Of a stretch of 64,000 bases of DNA, positions 22,716-34,496 are shown piece by piece. Below the pieces are notes generated by a model that saw nothing but the letters and a program-made list of their open reading frames with translations, made no database searches and was not told the DNA's origin. The position numbers and the translations under genes were made by a program. Location: contig CM042694.1 of NCBI GenBank assembly GCA_023614405.1, positions 481,403,392-481,467,391 of the forward strand, read 5' to 3'. Numbering within the stretch: position 1 is the first letter of the stretch; the number at the start of each line of letters is the position of its first letter. This stretch comes from Avena insularis. Its lineage: Eukaryota > Streptophyta > Magnoliopsida > Poales > Poaceae.

Positions 22716-23885
22716 GATAGATGATATTAGCTAAGGCAATGGAAAGCAAGAGTTCACAAGATAAAATCAATCATATGGGCGCAGAAAGATGTAAAATAGG
22801 ACCAACACACTCAAAAAAGTATGCCTCATATATATATACTTAGGTTGAACACGGAAATAACAATTCCTTGATGGATTTGGTGCGGAAATAACAATTCCAT
22901 GATGGACTTGGTGTGCCAAGTAAGATGCACAACTGACTTAATTAGCTACCATAGAAATGATGCTACACACTTTTTTCTTGCTACCGGCTACATGATTAGT
23001 TTGGAGTGACAGGTCAAAAGGCTTTTTTCAGCTAGCCAGTTTAGATCCCCCACTAGTTATTAGTTGGCCTGTGTACGTATACTACTGTTCTATCACAAAT
23101 TCACATTCAATACTGCAGTTTGCTCATTTTCTAATCTAGCTCTGAATAAGTTCTCCACCTTTTTGTACTAGAATTAACCTTGTAGTTGTGGAGAATGTAG
23201 GATGGTAGGCAAAATAGAATATGTGAATAGTTTTTAACTTTCTCAACTAGTATTAATTAATCGGCAAAATCATAGGTAATGAACTCCAAGCCAACAGCCA
23301 GATGATGCCTCCATTAGCAGTTTTGTTAAGCATCAACACATCATAGAAAAAAATGGAACACAAGTGGTAAGTCACCAATCTTGAATTTGTTGTATTCAAG
23401 TCAGATAATCATCAACCAAAATAGATACAGTAGGATCTACAGCATATTCTACGACTGAGATAAGCCTTACATAATGTCATAATTCATAACTATATAGCCA
23501 AATAAACACCGGGGTTTATATTTCAGATCAAAAGACAGCTGACAACACGGAAAATTAGGGACAAATTTTCATGCCCTGAGACTGAGATAGAAAGATCTCT
23601 AGAACTATGTACAAGTGCAAAATCTAACGGATGAACGGAGAGACCAGAAGCACAGTTCCAAACAAGCTTCAGTTCATGGGCGCCCTTAGTTCATAGGTTG
23701 GATGGAGGACCGGTAGCACAAAGAACGATGCCTCGCATGCAAGTAAACTACTATAGGCATACCATGGCAAAATGGACTACATCTGAATCTAGGATTCAGA
23801 CCAGACCAAGATTTACCAAAACAAGTTATGCATGCTCCAATTGGGTCAGTAGCAGACACAATTTTAATGCACGGATAGATGTTGG
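22716..23885. other. Intron-like AT-rich stretch of CACTA-2
   Basis: No coding sequence or RNA gene is visible. It lies between the RNase H1-N exon and a minus-strand donor-like site (TTG/GTGAGGTC) near 23911, so it may be the intron of that gene. Confidence 0.35.
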
Positions 23886-23889
23886 AGGA

Positions 23890-24600
23890 GGAGAGACCTC
23901 ACCAAGGGGCGTTAGGTCGTTGAGGTGGCTGGCAGCAGCGGGTTGCGGACGTGGTTGACGGCGGCAGGACCTCGGGGAGGTGGTCGCCGGTGGCAGCTCC
24001 GAGCAGGCAACCGGCAGCTCGCCCTCTGTGCCTCCCTTTGCCCATGGTCACCCGCCCGTGTTGGTCGTACCCACCATCACCAGTACGAGGGGCGCAGCTC
24101 CACCCCTCCCCTGCCCACGGTCGCTCGCCCTCTACCATAGGAGAGGACTCGACCATGCGGGGCAGCCGGAGCGGATCCTGGTGGGCTTCCCTCGTCCGTC
24201 GCTGCTCCGTAGTCACCAGGAGGAGGCGATGCGGAGGAGGGGCACCAGGGCACGTTCCTGCAGGCGGCGGGGTGGTCTGGTCACTCGAGCGACGAGATGG
24301 ATTGCGAATCCAGCGGCCAGAGCTAGGGTTTGTCTGTGTGGCAGCTAATCGACGGTTCTACGCTAGCTGTGGATCCGGCGGAGGAGGTGGAGGTGGTGGC
24401 GGGGAGGGGCTCGGCAGCGCGAGGGGTCGCCGGAGTCGGCCGGGATCGACCGGCCGGGATGGGGGCGCAAAGGGGATCGGGGTCGACGCGAGCGAAGTTT
24501 TGGGCTTCCTCCTGCGTTTTGTGTTTCCTCCTTCAGCTGGTTTTTTTTTCATTGTATCTTTTTGGGCGGGCCCAATTTTCCGTAGCAACCGCAACTTCGA
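23890..24600 (-). promoter_or_regulatory. GC-rich first exon/leader region of the CACTA-2 gene
   Basis: The composition jumps to strongly GC-rich with (GGA/GGT)n-like runs at 24378-24412. Many overlapping frames stay open on both strands because of this, and none shows a recognised domain. The minus-strand donor near 23911 and the exon at 22705 suggest this is the 5' exon or leader of the captured gene. Confidence 0.35.
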
Positions 24601-24907
24601 CCCAATTCATTTTCTAAAAAATAAAAAAGCTTCGACCCCAATCCACGTGGTTTGTGCCCAATATTTCGTGTCCTCAACTACATCTAGTTGAGTTGCACCG
24701 TGATTACAAGTCCACTTATGTCCTTACACGTTAGCACGTAGCTAGGTCAGATGTAGCATTCGAGACGGTGGAGGTGGAAGGTGGCTTCATGTGTTAAAAA
24801 GGTGTTACCACGACATTTGAGACGTACCCTATATGAATACGCCTTGTATACTTAAGTATGTGTCTCAAATATCCTGATACCTACCACCTACGGGCTCACC
24901 TCACATG

Positions 24908-25035
24908 TGTTAAAGACTCTGTATACGATAAGGAGCAGGAGTGCTAAACGTAAAACTCTTTTAATCCTATTATATAAACTGATCCAGACTAGCAGTCTAG
25001 GTCAAGGTTGTTTGTCCTAATCTCATTGTTTTACA
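24908..25035 (+). mobile_element. Copia G 5' LTR (about 128 bp)
   Basis: A very short LTR is inferred from TGTTAAAGACTCTG at 24908 to GTTTTACA at 25035, with a TATA box (TATATAAA near 24971) and the primer-binding site directly adjoining its end. The left end is estimated because the 3' LTR of this copy is missing. Confidence 0.5.
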
Positions 25036-25045
25036 TGGTATCAGA
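25036..25045 (+). other. Copia G primer-binding site
   Basis: TGGTATCAGA follows the LTR without spacer, complementary to initiator tRNA-Met and matching over ten bases. The gag ATG follows at 25056. Confidence 0.75.
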
Positions 25046-25055
25046 TTAGGTTTCG

Positions 25056-25854
25056 ATGGCTTCCGTTGTCCTTGCCGTCGTCGCTGCCGCGACGCCCCTG
25101 CCCCTGTCTCACCCTTCGTCGCTTCATAGCCCTTAGCGTGGTGGCAAGCCCGGTCTCATAGGATCGCGCCTCCGGGTCCTCTCCCGCAGCCGCCCCCGGA
25201 CAGATCAACTCCTTCATCATCCACCGTTGGCACTGGCATAGAGGGCGATCTGCCGCCACCGGTCTCCTACGACGACCCTTCTTCCTCGACATGCGTGACT
25301 GCGCCGCCACCCTATGGTGGTCCCGCACCTGCGCCCTCTGGTGCCTACTCGGCACCGACCTACGGTGCCCCACCTGTGCCGAACTACGGCGTCCCATCCG
25401 CGCCCACGTATGGCGCCCCTGCAACGACCTACGGCGCCCTGCCGACGCCACCGTCTGCCTGGCTGGCGCCACCCTACGGTGAGTCGCCTCCGTAGCCCTA
25501 CGTGGTGCCTCCGACGCTGCACCACGGGGCCACGTCTATGTCGCCCTATGGGCCCCTGACTGCACCGATCAACGGTGCCCCGGCCGCCGCTCCCTATGGC
25601 GCCTACCCGTCATTAGCATATAGCGGTGTCGTGCCTGCCTACGTGTCTTCCTCGGCGACCGCTGCCCTTGCCCCGTCTCTAGAGATGGCCCCGCTGATGG
25701 GCTCCTACGCGTCACAGCCATTGGCTCACGCTAATCATGCTGCGGCGGCGTCGCCCTTCTATTTCTCGCACCTCATCTCGATGAAGCTCACGCCGAACAA
25801 TTACTTGTCTTGGCATGCATAGTTGTTGTCGCTCCTCCGGAGCCGCTACCCTGA
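25056..25854 (+). pseudogene. Copia G gag, 5' part, with Tyr-Gly-Ala-Pro repeats
   Basis: After an early frame change, the frame from 25295 onward encodes a low-complexity N-terminal region with repeated PTYGAP/PNYGVP/PYGAY motifs, then SPFYFSHLISMKLTPNNYLS, the conserved start of the Copia capsid region. In-frame TAGs lie at 25493-25495 and 25820-25822. The gene stops at 25854, where Copia D inserted, and resumes at 47656 in the same frame. The N-terminal repeat is not a standard gag feature that I recognise. Confidence 0.65.
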
Positions 25855-27085
25855 TATTGGAAATATGCCCTAGAGACAAAAAGTAGTAAGGACTATTATC
25901 ATATTTCATATAGTTTATGATAAAGTTTTATATCATGCTATAACTGTATTGAGTGGAAACATCAATACACGTGTGATAAAACAAACAACCAGGGGTTCCC
26001 AGTGAAACTCTAGTCATTGGTTCATTGGTTAACAGATGATCATGTTTCCTGATTATGTGGCATTTATGCCAGTTGGAAATGGAGTCAACTCATTCTGAGA
26101 ATGAGATGATGAACCAATACCCAACCTAAACATCATGACCCGATCATGTCTCGAAGTTCAAGTTACGATGATTAGAAATAGATCCCCGTAGACTATTCCT
26201 TAGACCGTGAGGCTATATCAATCACTGTCTCCCGAGAGTACTTAGATAGCATCAAGCGCCACTTGGTAATACAGTGGTTATAAAAGTGTGTTCAGGTACT
26301 CGGAGGAAACCGTAGAGGCAATATATGTCAAGAGCGGGATTTATCCGTCCATGTGACGGGAAGATACTCAAGGGCCCACTCTGAGAAGTTATATCCAATA
26401 GCTGCGCAGCGTGTGATTTGATCACAAGATATCACTTGTCGGAACGAGTAAAGTAGCATTGTTCAGTAACGAGGTTGAACACGACATGGTGATGTCATTG
26501 ATGAGATCTTGGGCAATGCAAGTATCGAGAGACAAAAGGAATAAGACACGACTGTCCCAATTTAAACGACAAAAGATCTTCATGGAACGCACACGGGTCA
26601 CATGGCCATCCAGGTCCCTCTGTCGATCATTGGTGCGGGAGTGTCCCGACCATGTCTGGAGTGTTCCTGAACCGTGGGGTATCACGCTTAAGGGCTTGAT
26701 GATGCTTAGAGAGTTTTTATAGGATCGGTAGAATCACCGAAGAATTGTAGAGAGAAAACCGGAAGAGTTTCGGTAAGTCCGGAGGATGTCCGGAGTGGAG
26801 GTGGAAGGTGTTCCATAGCCATGGAGGTTGATAATATGTGAATGAATGTTAAATATTGATTTAATCATTTATTCATAATTATTTAATAAATAGAAAATCA
26901 ATTTAAATGGTCAAAGGCTTAATGGGCCAATTCCCAGAGGGGAGAGGGCCCATTAGGGAAAGGAGAGAGGGAGAAGGGGCCAAGGGGGTGGCCGGCGCCC
27001 TAGTGGGCTAGCCCCCCCTCCCGCGCGGGGCCCATGGGGGTGGCCGGCGGTGCCACCCCTCCTCCCCCTCCTCTCCTTTAGTCCC
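25855..27085 (+). mobile_element. Copia D 5' LTR, first part
   Basis: It starts TATTGGAAATATGCCCTAG, the Angela-type LTR start but with TA in place of TG. It ends at the GTCCC target duplication (27081-27085) of Gypsy H1 and aligns by eye almost throughout with 45864-47092 of the 3' LTR. The ORF on 26459-26722 is part of the LTR and not a gene. Confidence 0.8.
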
Positions 27086-30000
27086 TGTCAACACCCGGAT
27101 TTTTAATCCCAGATGCCTGTTATGCCATACCTCGCAATCCCAGGATTACCATTTTTGCGAGACATAACGGATTGGATATCACAGTACATCATCCATTACA
27201 AACCATACATAAGGTCTTACACAAATAAGGATCTCATGATCCAGTCTTTAATACACCAAGCAGCAGAAATAAAAGATAAGCGTAGTAGTGGGGTCCATCT
27301 TTAGGGGCACAGGCAATGCTGACGAAGGCAGATAGTCCTAGTTATCATAGCCGTCCTGATGGCCATCCTCTTGATAGTCTCCTTCATAGTCTGGCCATGA
27401 GAATAGCCAGAGACAAAATCCATGAGTACTCTTTAAGTACTCGCAAACTACTATTAACAGGTACTATGGTTCTAAGTTAAAGTGCTAAATCTAAGTTTAA
27501 CTCTAAAGTTAAGTTTGAAACCTAAGTTGAGTTCAGAAGCAAAGAAAGATAAAGTAAAGTTCTAGAATCACTTAAGTTGGGAAGCTATTGTCATAAACAC
27601 AACCCTGTTGTGGTCAAGTCAAGATTCATCCTTCATTTCAAGTTATTTAGAAAACATCTGACAACGAAATAGTATGGCCATTCCAACTGTCCATAACCGC
27701 GGACGCGGCTATTCGAATAGTTTGACACTCTGCAGAGGTGGTACACTTTCACCACAAGATTCGATACATCTGTCAGGGATAACCCTGAATCATCATACTT
27801 AGTATGCAGATAATAACACATAACCTTCCCTTTACACACCCTAGTATAAGCACCTCTCCTATGAGCATGGCCTCCCAACCATGAACATCAGTCATCTTGG
27901 CCACTGCATAGGTGGACATCATTGAGAGGTAGCCTCAGCTCAAACCTCTCCCGCGAGGGAACTAATACTAATGCATATAAATTTCCAGCTAAGCCTTACC
28001 CAATTCAGGTAATGTGGTTGTACGGTAAATTTGTAATGGTATCGCATCCGAATCCAACCATCGGTTTTATAAAAGGGTTAAGGCTCATGCCTCAACATTT
28101 TCATCGTCATCAACCATTTGTGTTTCTCAACACATGTCAAAACATCTCAATAGAATGACTCATCATTCCAAGGTTTTCATAATTCATTTTCACCAAGTGT
28201 TCCCATCTAAAGTGACTCAAGTTTTTGATCTACTCTAAATTACTAAGTTAAGAGTGTTCACTAAGGTGGAAGTGATGGGTTCAATCTCATGCCATAGAAT
28301 GACATCTAAAGGTTTCTAAATAGGTCAAGTTTTATACTTTTTATGCTACCTTCAGAACAAGTAAAGAACTTGGTGTAAACTAAGGGAGGTAAAAACTTGT
28401 AAACAAAGACTTGAGGTAACTACTAGTTAAAAAGGGGTGTGATCAAAGTATGCTTAAAGCATGTTTTCTAGACAATCTATTTTGATCCTAGCTTGCTAAG
28501 CACTAAACTTGCAAGTGTTAGCTTGCACTGTTAATGGTGGCTTGCCTTGGTTGGTGCAGTGGTTGAAGTTTTCTTCGTCTTCGTCTTGATAGCACTCCTC
28601 CTCCTCGTAAGCTTGGTCGGTACTATCTTCTATAAATATATATAGAGTACACAATCACCAAACAATACTTAACTAGGCTAGATAGCATTCTAAGACACAC
28701 AATTGATGATCTATTATCATCACAAGCATCATAAGTTTAATTCAATAGTTTCATTCTTTTTAATTTAGAAAAATAATTTCTACTCATTGAAAAATTAACT
28801 AATATTTAATATTCACCCCTTAAAATATGGGATCATGTTGACACATGTCATCACCACATACTCTAATATGTGGGAATGAGATTTAAAGGTTGGATCATAA
28901 TCACTTTGGTTTAAGTTCATTATTTAATGATTTAAAGTGAATAGAAATGCCTATATAGCATTAATTTGGTACTAGTCCAAAGTCACTGCATGTAAACCTT
29001 AATATTATCACGTATTTACATAGATATGGTGAAATGTGATTTTTGAGAGTTGGAATCAACTCAAAAGCTATCTTGGTTGATTTTATAAAAATGTTGCAAG
29101 TTGCAAATGCTTCTATTTTGTTATTTTTATTAGGAAAGATCTATAACTCTAATTGAATTAAATCCAACGGGATTGGATAGATCATCTCAATACCTTTCAG
29201 ACAAAATTGGTTTCATGCAATTTGGATTTATAAAACTCCCAGAATTGAATTTTAAACTAGTGAACAGAAACTAGATTCAACTTTAAAGAAAAATCCAGAT
29301 TTGAACGGTTGGGCAAGCGCGGGAAAGAACTTGGGACGGCCCAGTGGCGCTCCGCGGCACGGGGCTCAGCTGACAGGGGGTCCCGCTTATCAGTGGGTCT
29401 TAACACGCGAAAGCAGTACAGCTGTGGCGTAGGATTAGAAAGGGATCTCGGCTGAGGGTCGTCGTCAACGAACAAGTCGCCGTGACTCGAACCCTAGCGG
29501 CTCGGTGGGGTCTGCTGGGACGTACAGGGCTCCAAAGTAGTGGCGGGCAAGCGAACTGGAAGGCGACGGCGAGGCGCGGTTGCTGGTGAGCTTGGGGTGC
29601 CCTAAATCGAGGCGCCTTCTCCTCCTCTCGCTGCTCCGGCTCTAATTCGGCGAGGCGTAGCTTGCTTGGCTCCAGAGGGGTGAAAGGATCAGTTTGAGGT
29701 GGTGAGTGAGTGGATGTGGAGAAATGGTGCGGGGGAGGCTGGTTTATGTAGGCCCGACGGTAAGACCGAAGGGTATGGGCAGGCGACTCCGGCGACACGG
29801 CTACGGGCGGCTAGCGGCATGGCAGAGGATGGCGATCGATAGGTGGTCTCCTGGCGGTGCTCTAGGAAGTGAATCTGAGCGGGCGGTGGTATGTGGTGGC
29901 GATGTGCAGGCGGTGGCGCCGGCAGAGGCGGTGGTGTCCACGGCGAGCGGTGGCTGTGGGGCGTTGGGCGGCCAGCGAGGGTGTCTGGGGTGTTCCCTAG

Positions 30001-31013
30001 GTCATGGCGGAGCGGTGGGCGCGGGCTGCGGCCAAGGGGCGGTCTGTGCACGTGGCGACAGAGCGTGCTCTGTGGGCGGCGTCGGCATGGTCGACCAGCT
30101 CCGGGCGCGGCGGTTCCTGGCCGCTCTGCTCTCTGTCTCTGGCCTGGGGCTGGTTGGATGGTGGAGGTGGACCACTAGCGACGTGCTAGACATGGCGAGA
30201 GAGGCTAGCAGCTGCTGTAGCGTGGTGTCGCCGGTGGGGTGCTCTAAGTGCTCGGCCTTGATGGCCATGACCATTTGGTCGTGTGCACAGGGCTTGGCCG
30301 GGCTAGCAATTGGTAGGGTTGGTACTGGGGGAACAAGGGGACAAGGTTAGGCACAAATGGTGACCAAAATTACTGCTCCAAATAGTGTTAGGATTTTGGA
30401 CAGATTTGTGCACACAAGCTGTTTGATGAAATGGCCGAAAGAGAAAAACTTTTGAATTTTGATTTCAAAACTTTTGGGTGTTCTCCACTAGTGCTAGGTA
30501 GTCTCTGGTTGCAAGGGTTTTGAAAGTGGAGCTTGTTTGAATGGTTTTTGAAAAAGTGGATCTTCCCATATGAAATAGATTCTATTTTGAACTATCATTA
30601 AAAATTAGTATTTGAAAGATTTTTGTAGATCACAAGGTGGGCCTTAGTACCTCATTATGTGTACTAGCAAGGGGTACAAAGATCATGAATTGTTTCTGTT
30701 AAGAAATGAGTGCTAGGAATACTCAAAGTAGTGTAGGGGATTAAAATGGCCAAAATGACCATTCCTACTTTTTAATTGTTTTTTATTTGATTTTCTTTGG
30801 TAAAAGTTTGGGAATGATGTAGATGATGTTTAAATCACCTAGGAAACATTTTACAAGCATTGGATGACTTAAACAAGGCACTTCAAATCAACTCCTATTT
30901 TAAATGCACGCACATATGAATGTTTTCATTTTTAATTTGGAAAAGTTTTTGTTAACCCTATTTTTGGATGATTTGGTCTTGATAAGCTTGGATTAAAGTT
31001 TTGGGATGTTACA
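27086..31013 (-). mobile_element. Gypsy H1 3' LTR (3928 bp)
   Basis: On the minus strand it runs TGTAACATCCC to GGTGTTGACA. It matches 36827-40791 closely, apart from many small gaps in the GC-rich part at 29420-29600. The position corresponding to the TATA box reads TATGTA (near 29744). Several long ORFs at 29400-30350 result from GC-rich composition and are not genes. Confidence 0.85.
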
Positions 31014-31031
31014 AACCTTCCTCCCTTAAAC
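31014..31031 (-). other. Gypsy H1 polypurine tract
   Basis: The minus strand reads TTTAAGGGAGGAAGGTT immediately before the 3' LTR. Confidence 0.8.
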
Positions 31032-31061
31032 AAAATCTCGTCTCGAGATTTACAAAGAAAA

Positions 31062-31466
31062 CTAGAAACTAAAGAGATCTGGGAACTCTGTCCTAATGTA
31101 ATCTTCTCGCTCCCAAGTAGCTTCCTCCTCGGTATGATTGCTCCACTGGATCTTGAGAAACTTGATGCTCCTAGTCCTGTTGGTTCTGTAGGCTTCTTCT
31201 AAGATACGGATGGGCACTACCCGATAGGTCAGGTCATTGTTGATTTCCACAGCTCTGTGATCGATGTTCTTGAAAACTTCCGTCTTCTCGGGCACTTCCA
31301 AACATTTGCGAAGTAACGAGATATGGAACACATTGTGGATGGCTGACATCTCTTCAGGCAGTTCCAATTGATACGATACTTCTCCTCGGCGGTTTAGAAT
31401 CTTGAAAGGTTCGATATATCTGGGGGCTAACTTTCCCCTCAGACTAAAGCGTTGAGTTCCCTTCAA
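31062..31466 (-). pseudogene. Gypsy H1 integrase C-terminus and chromodomain
   Basis: The frame reads from the integrase SH3-like end (LAPRYIEPFKILNRRGEVSY) to a chromodomain (VPIRILEEAYRTNRTRSIKF ... EEATWEREDYIRTEFPDLF). In chromoviruses this domain directs insertion to particular chromatin. The aromatic/acidic residues WSNH and ATWE are present. It is separated by a frameshift from the preceding segment (31463-31699), so it would not be joined to integrase. Confidence 0.8.
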
Positions 31467-32590
31467 TGGTGAAACCTTAAGATATACAAAATTTCCGCAT
31501 TGAAAGTTAGGTCTCTCCTTCTCTTGTCAGCATAACTCTTCTGTCTAGATTGGGCGGTCTTGAGGTGCTCCCGGACTTTGTGAACTTTCTCTTCTGTTTC
31601 TCGGAGAATGTCAGGTCCGAAGATCTGACTCTCTCCTACTTGCGACCAATTCAAAGGGGTACGACACTTTCTTCCGTATAGGAATTCAAATGGTGCCATC
31701 TACAAACTAGCTTGATAACTGTTGTTATATGAGAATTCTGCGAAAGGCAGGAAGTCTTCCCATTTTGATCCGTATTCCAACACACAAGCTCTAAGCATAT
31801 CCTCAAGGATCTGGTTGACTCTCTCAGTCTGTCCATCTGTTTGCGGGTGATAAGCGGTCTGAAGTTCAACTTGGTTCCTAATCCTTCCTGAACTTTCTGC
31901 CAAAATCTTGAAGTAAACTGGGTTCCTCGATCTGATACGATGGTCTTGGGGTCCCATGCAGACTAACAATCCTAGCAATGTACAGTTCTGCTAACTTTGC
32001 ACTCTGGTAGGTTGTCTTGATAGGTATGAAGTGGGCTACCTTGGACCGTCTATCAACTATGACCCAGATTGAGTCATTTCCCCAACTAGAAGTAGGTAAA
32101 CCGGTGATAAAGTCCATTCCGACGGAATCCCATTTCCATTTTGGAATATGCAATGGTTGCAATAGTCCTGCATGTCTTTGATGTTCTGCTTTGACTCTTT
32201 GATAGATGTCACATTTGGCGATGTAGCTCCCGATTTCTCTCTTCATCTTGTGCCACCAAAATTGCTCTTTCAAATCTTGATACATCTTTGTTCCTCTTGG
32301 GTGGATAGAATAAAGAGTATCATGAGCTTCCTTCATGATAATTTCCTTCAGTTCCGAATCTGCTGGCACACAGATACGTCCTTTGTACCACAGTACTCCT
32401 TCTTCGTCTTCGGTGAATCCAGGTACCTTTCCTGTACCAATACGACGTTTGATTCCGTTGATACTTTCATTCCCTTTCTGGGCTTCCTTGATTTGGCTAA
32501 TCAAGGTGGGTTGAAGTTCAATGCTAGCTAGGAATCCTTTGCTAACTAATTCAGTCCTGAACTGCTCCAATTCCTCATACAAACTTGGTT
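31463..32590 (-). pseudogene. Gypsy H1 integrase
   Basis: Zinc-binding and core regions are readable on the minus strand: HDTLYSIH...KCDIYQRVK (one Cys of the HHCC changed to Tyr), MDFITGLP with the first catalytic Asp, and GQTERVNQ with the Glu. A frameshift near 31930 garbles the second catalytic Asp region, which is clear in H2 (VSDRGTQF). A TAG at about 31700 before MAPFEFLYGRK is shared with H2. This copy cannot make integrase. Confidence 0.8.
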
Positions 32591-33846
32591 GCTTCTCCTT
32601 GATCATGGTGTTAAGCCTACACGACAATCTGCTAAGAGCATCCGCTACTACATTGGCTTTGTCGGGGTGATAGTGAATGTCAAGGTCATAATCCTTGATT
32701 AACTCTATCCATCTCCTTTGTCTCATATTAAGCTCTTTCTGAGTGAAAATATACTTCAAGCTCTTATGATCCGAGTAAATCTCACAACGATTACCCATCA
32801 AATAATGACGCCATGTCTTCAACGCTAGAACCACAACTGCTAGCTCAAGATCATGGGTCGGATAGTTCTGCTCATGCTACTTCAGCTGTCGAGATAGATA
32901 CGCGATAACTTTGCCTTCTTGCATCAATACACATCCTAGACCAATCTTGGATGCATCACAATACACATCAAACGGCTTCTTGATGTCTGGCATGACCAAT
33001 ATTGGGGCTGATATCAATCTCTTCTTCAGCTCTTGGAAACTGGCTTCACACTTGTTTGTCCATTCAAACTTTTTGGCCTTCTTCAACAATTGGGTCATGG
33101 GTCGGGCAATGCTCGAGAATCCTTCTACGAACTTGCGGTAGTATCCCGCTAATCCGAGAAATGCACGGACTTGGGTTTGAGTGGTTGGGGCTTCCCATTC
33201 TTCGACATCTTTGATCTTGGCGGGATCAACAGAGACTCCTCCGGCAGACACAATATGTCCTAAGAATCCTACTTCCTTTAGCCAAAATTCACACTTGCTA
33301 AACTTGGCATATAACTGATGCTCTCTCAGGGTTTCTAGGATAACTCTTAAATGTTGCTCATGCTCTTATTCTGACTTGGAGTAGATAAGGATGTCGTCGA
33401 TAAACACAACTACAAACTTATCTAGGAAATTCATAAAGATCTTATTCATGAGATTCATGAAATAAGCAGGGGCATTGGTTAATCCAAAATACATAACCGT
33501 ATACTCATATAAACTATAGCGGGTAGTAAAGGCGGTCTTCGGAATATCCGTTGCATGAATCTTAAGTTGGTGATAACCAGTCCTAAGATCAATCCTTGAG
33601 AATACCTGAGCTCCGGTCAACTGATCAAATAGATCCTCTATCTTTGGCAAAGGGTACTTGTTATTGATGGTGACGTCATTCAACTTTCTGTAATCTGTAC
33701 ACAGACGGTTGCCTCCATCTTTCTTGTCGATGAATAACACTGGTGATCTCCATGGCGATGCGCTTGGCTGAATCAAGCCTGTTGTTAACATGGCATCCAA
33801 CTGCTTCTTCAGTTCCACTAACTCTGAGGGGTTCATTCTATAGGGT
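32590..33846 (-). pseudogene. Gypsy H1 reverse transcriptase-RNase H
   Basis: The frame carries [20 protein letters not shown], the catalytic [11 protein letters not shown] near 33390, and RNase H ([37 protein letters not shown]). All of it lies in one frame with stops at about 33366 (GAA position in H2) and 32877 (CAG in H2). Catalytic residues look intact apart from the stops. Confidence 0.85.
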
Positions 33847-33848
33847 CT

Positions 33849-34440
33849 CTAGGCTATAGGTCCGGTTCCGGGGATTAGTTCGATAATGAACTCAATATCC
33901 CTATCCGGGGGCATACCTAGCAATTCATCTAGGAATACGTCGGGGTATTCACAGACTACTCTGACTTGGTCTATGGTGGGCAGGGCTACACTCTTGTTGC
34001 ACTTGAATTGACGGGGTAAGGTTTCAGAGATATGCTCTACTGTTACTCCAGAACTACTGGTCATGGTGATGGATTTCTTAGCATAGTCTATCAATCCTTT
34101 ATGTCTTGACATCCAGTCCATACCTAGTACTACTTCCAATCCTTTGGTTCCAAGTACAATTAGGTTGGCATAAAAATCTATCCCATGAATTCTAATAGGT
34201 ACAACTTTGCAAATTTTTCTAGCTTTTGTAGTTGAACCGGGGATTTGATCTATCATGACATGCTTCATGTTGGTTGGGTGAATCTTACTAGTGCATGCAA
34301 ATTATTCGGTGACAAATGAATGTGATGCTCCAGAATCAAACAATACTCTTGCTAAAACTGAGTTAACAGAAAACATACCCAACACTACATCTGGCGCTTC
34401 CTGGGCTTCTTCTGCGTTCATGTGGAAGAGACGACCATTG
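33849..34440 (-). pseudogene. Gypsy H1 aspartic protease region
   Basis: The active-site motif VLFDSGASHSF lies near 34330-34360, followed by the Tekay-type GLEVVLGMDWMSRHKGLID block. A TAA after the motif (near 34300) and a TAG at about 33849 interrupt it. Protease cleaves the polyprotein during particle maturation. Confidence 0.8.
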
Positions 34441-34496
34441 TGGTTGTGAGGGTTCCCTGGGGCAAATCTCCTTCCTAGTTGAACACGACGCTGCTG

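Larger units (their letters stand above)
21929..24905. mobile_element. CACTA-2, left terminus and body with captured gene fragment
   Basis: It starts CACTACTAGAAAAAAATGC at 21929, a canonical CACTA terminus. Subterminal copies of 'GCGAGACAC' and 'GCGTCTCG' follow at 21950-22180, and weaker 'GAGAC' motifs reappear near 24755-24875, where the right end should be. A matching right terminus is absent; the sequence runs into Copia G at about 24906. It carries a minus-strand gene fragment but no transposase that I recognise, so it is probably non-autonomous. Confidence 0.6.

Noticed and set aside
23951..24691. 246-codon ORF in the GC-rich part of CACTA-2
   Set aside because: Composition-driven; overlapping frames are equally open, and the likely gene is on the minus strand.
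26459..26722. 87-codon ORF in the Copia D LTR
   Set aside because: The counterpart in the 3' LTR (46333-46560) has a different start and length; no domain.
27113..27304. ORF repeated at 27113 and 36854
   Set aside because: It is simply the same LTR end in both H1 LTRs, on the antisense strand.
29706..30350. 214-codon plus-strand ORF and similar ones at 39602-40127 and 50568-51510
   Set aside because: They lie in GC-rich LTR sequence where several frames stay open on both strands; they break between LTR copies and show no domain.
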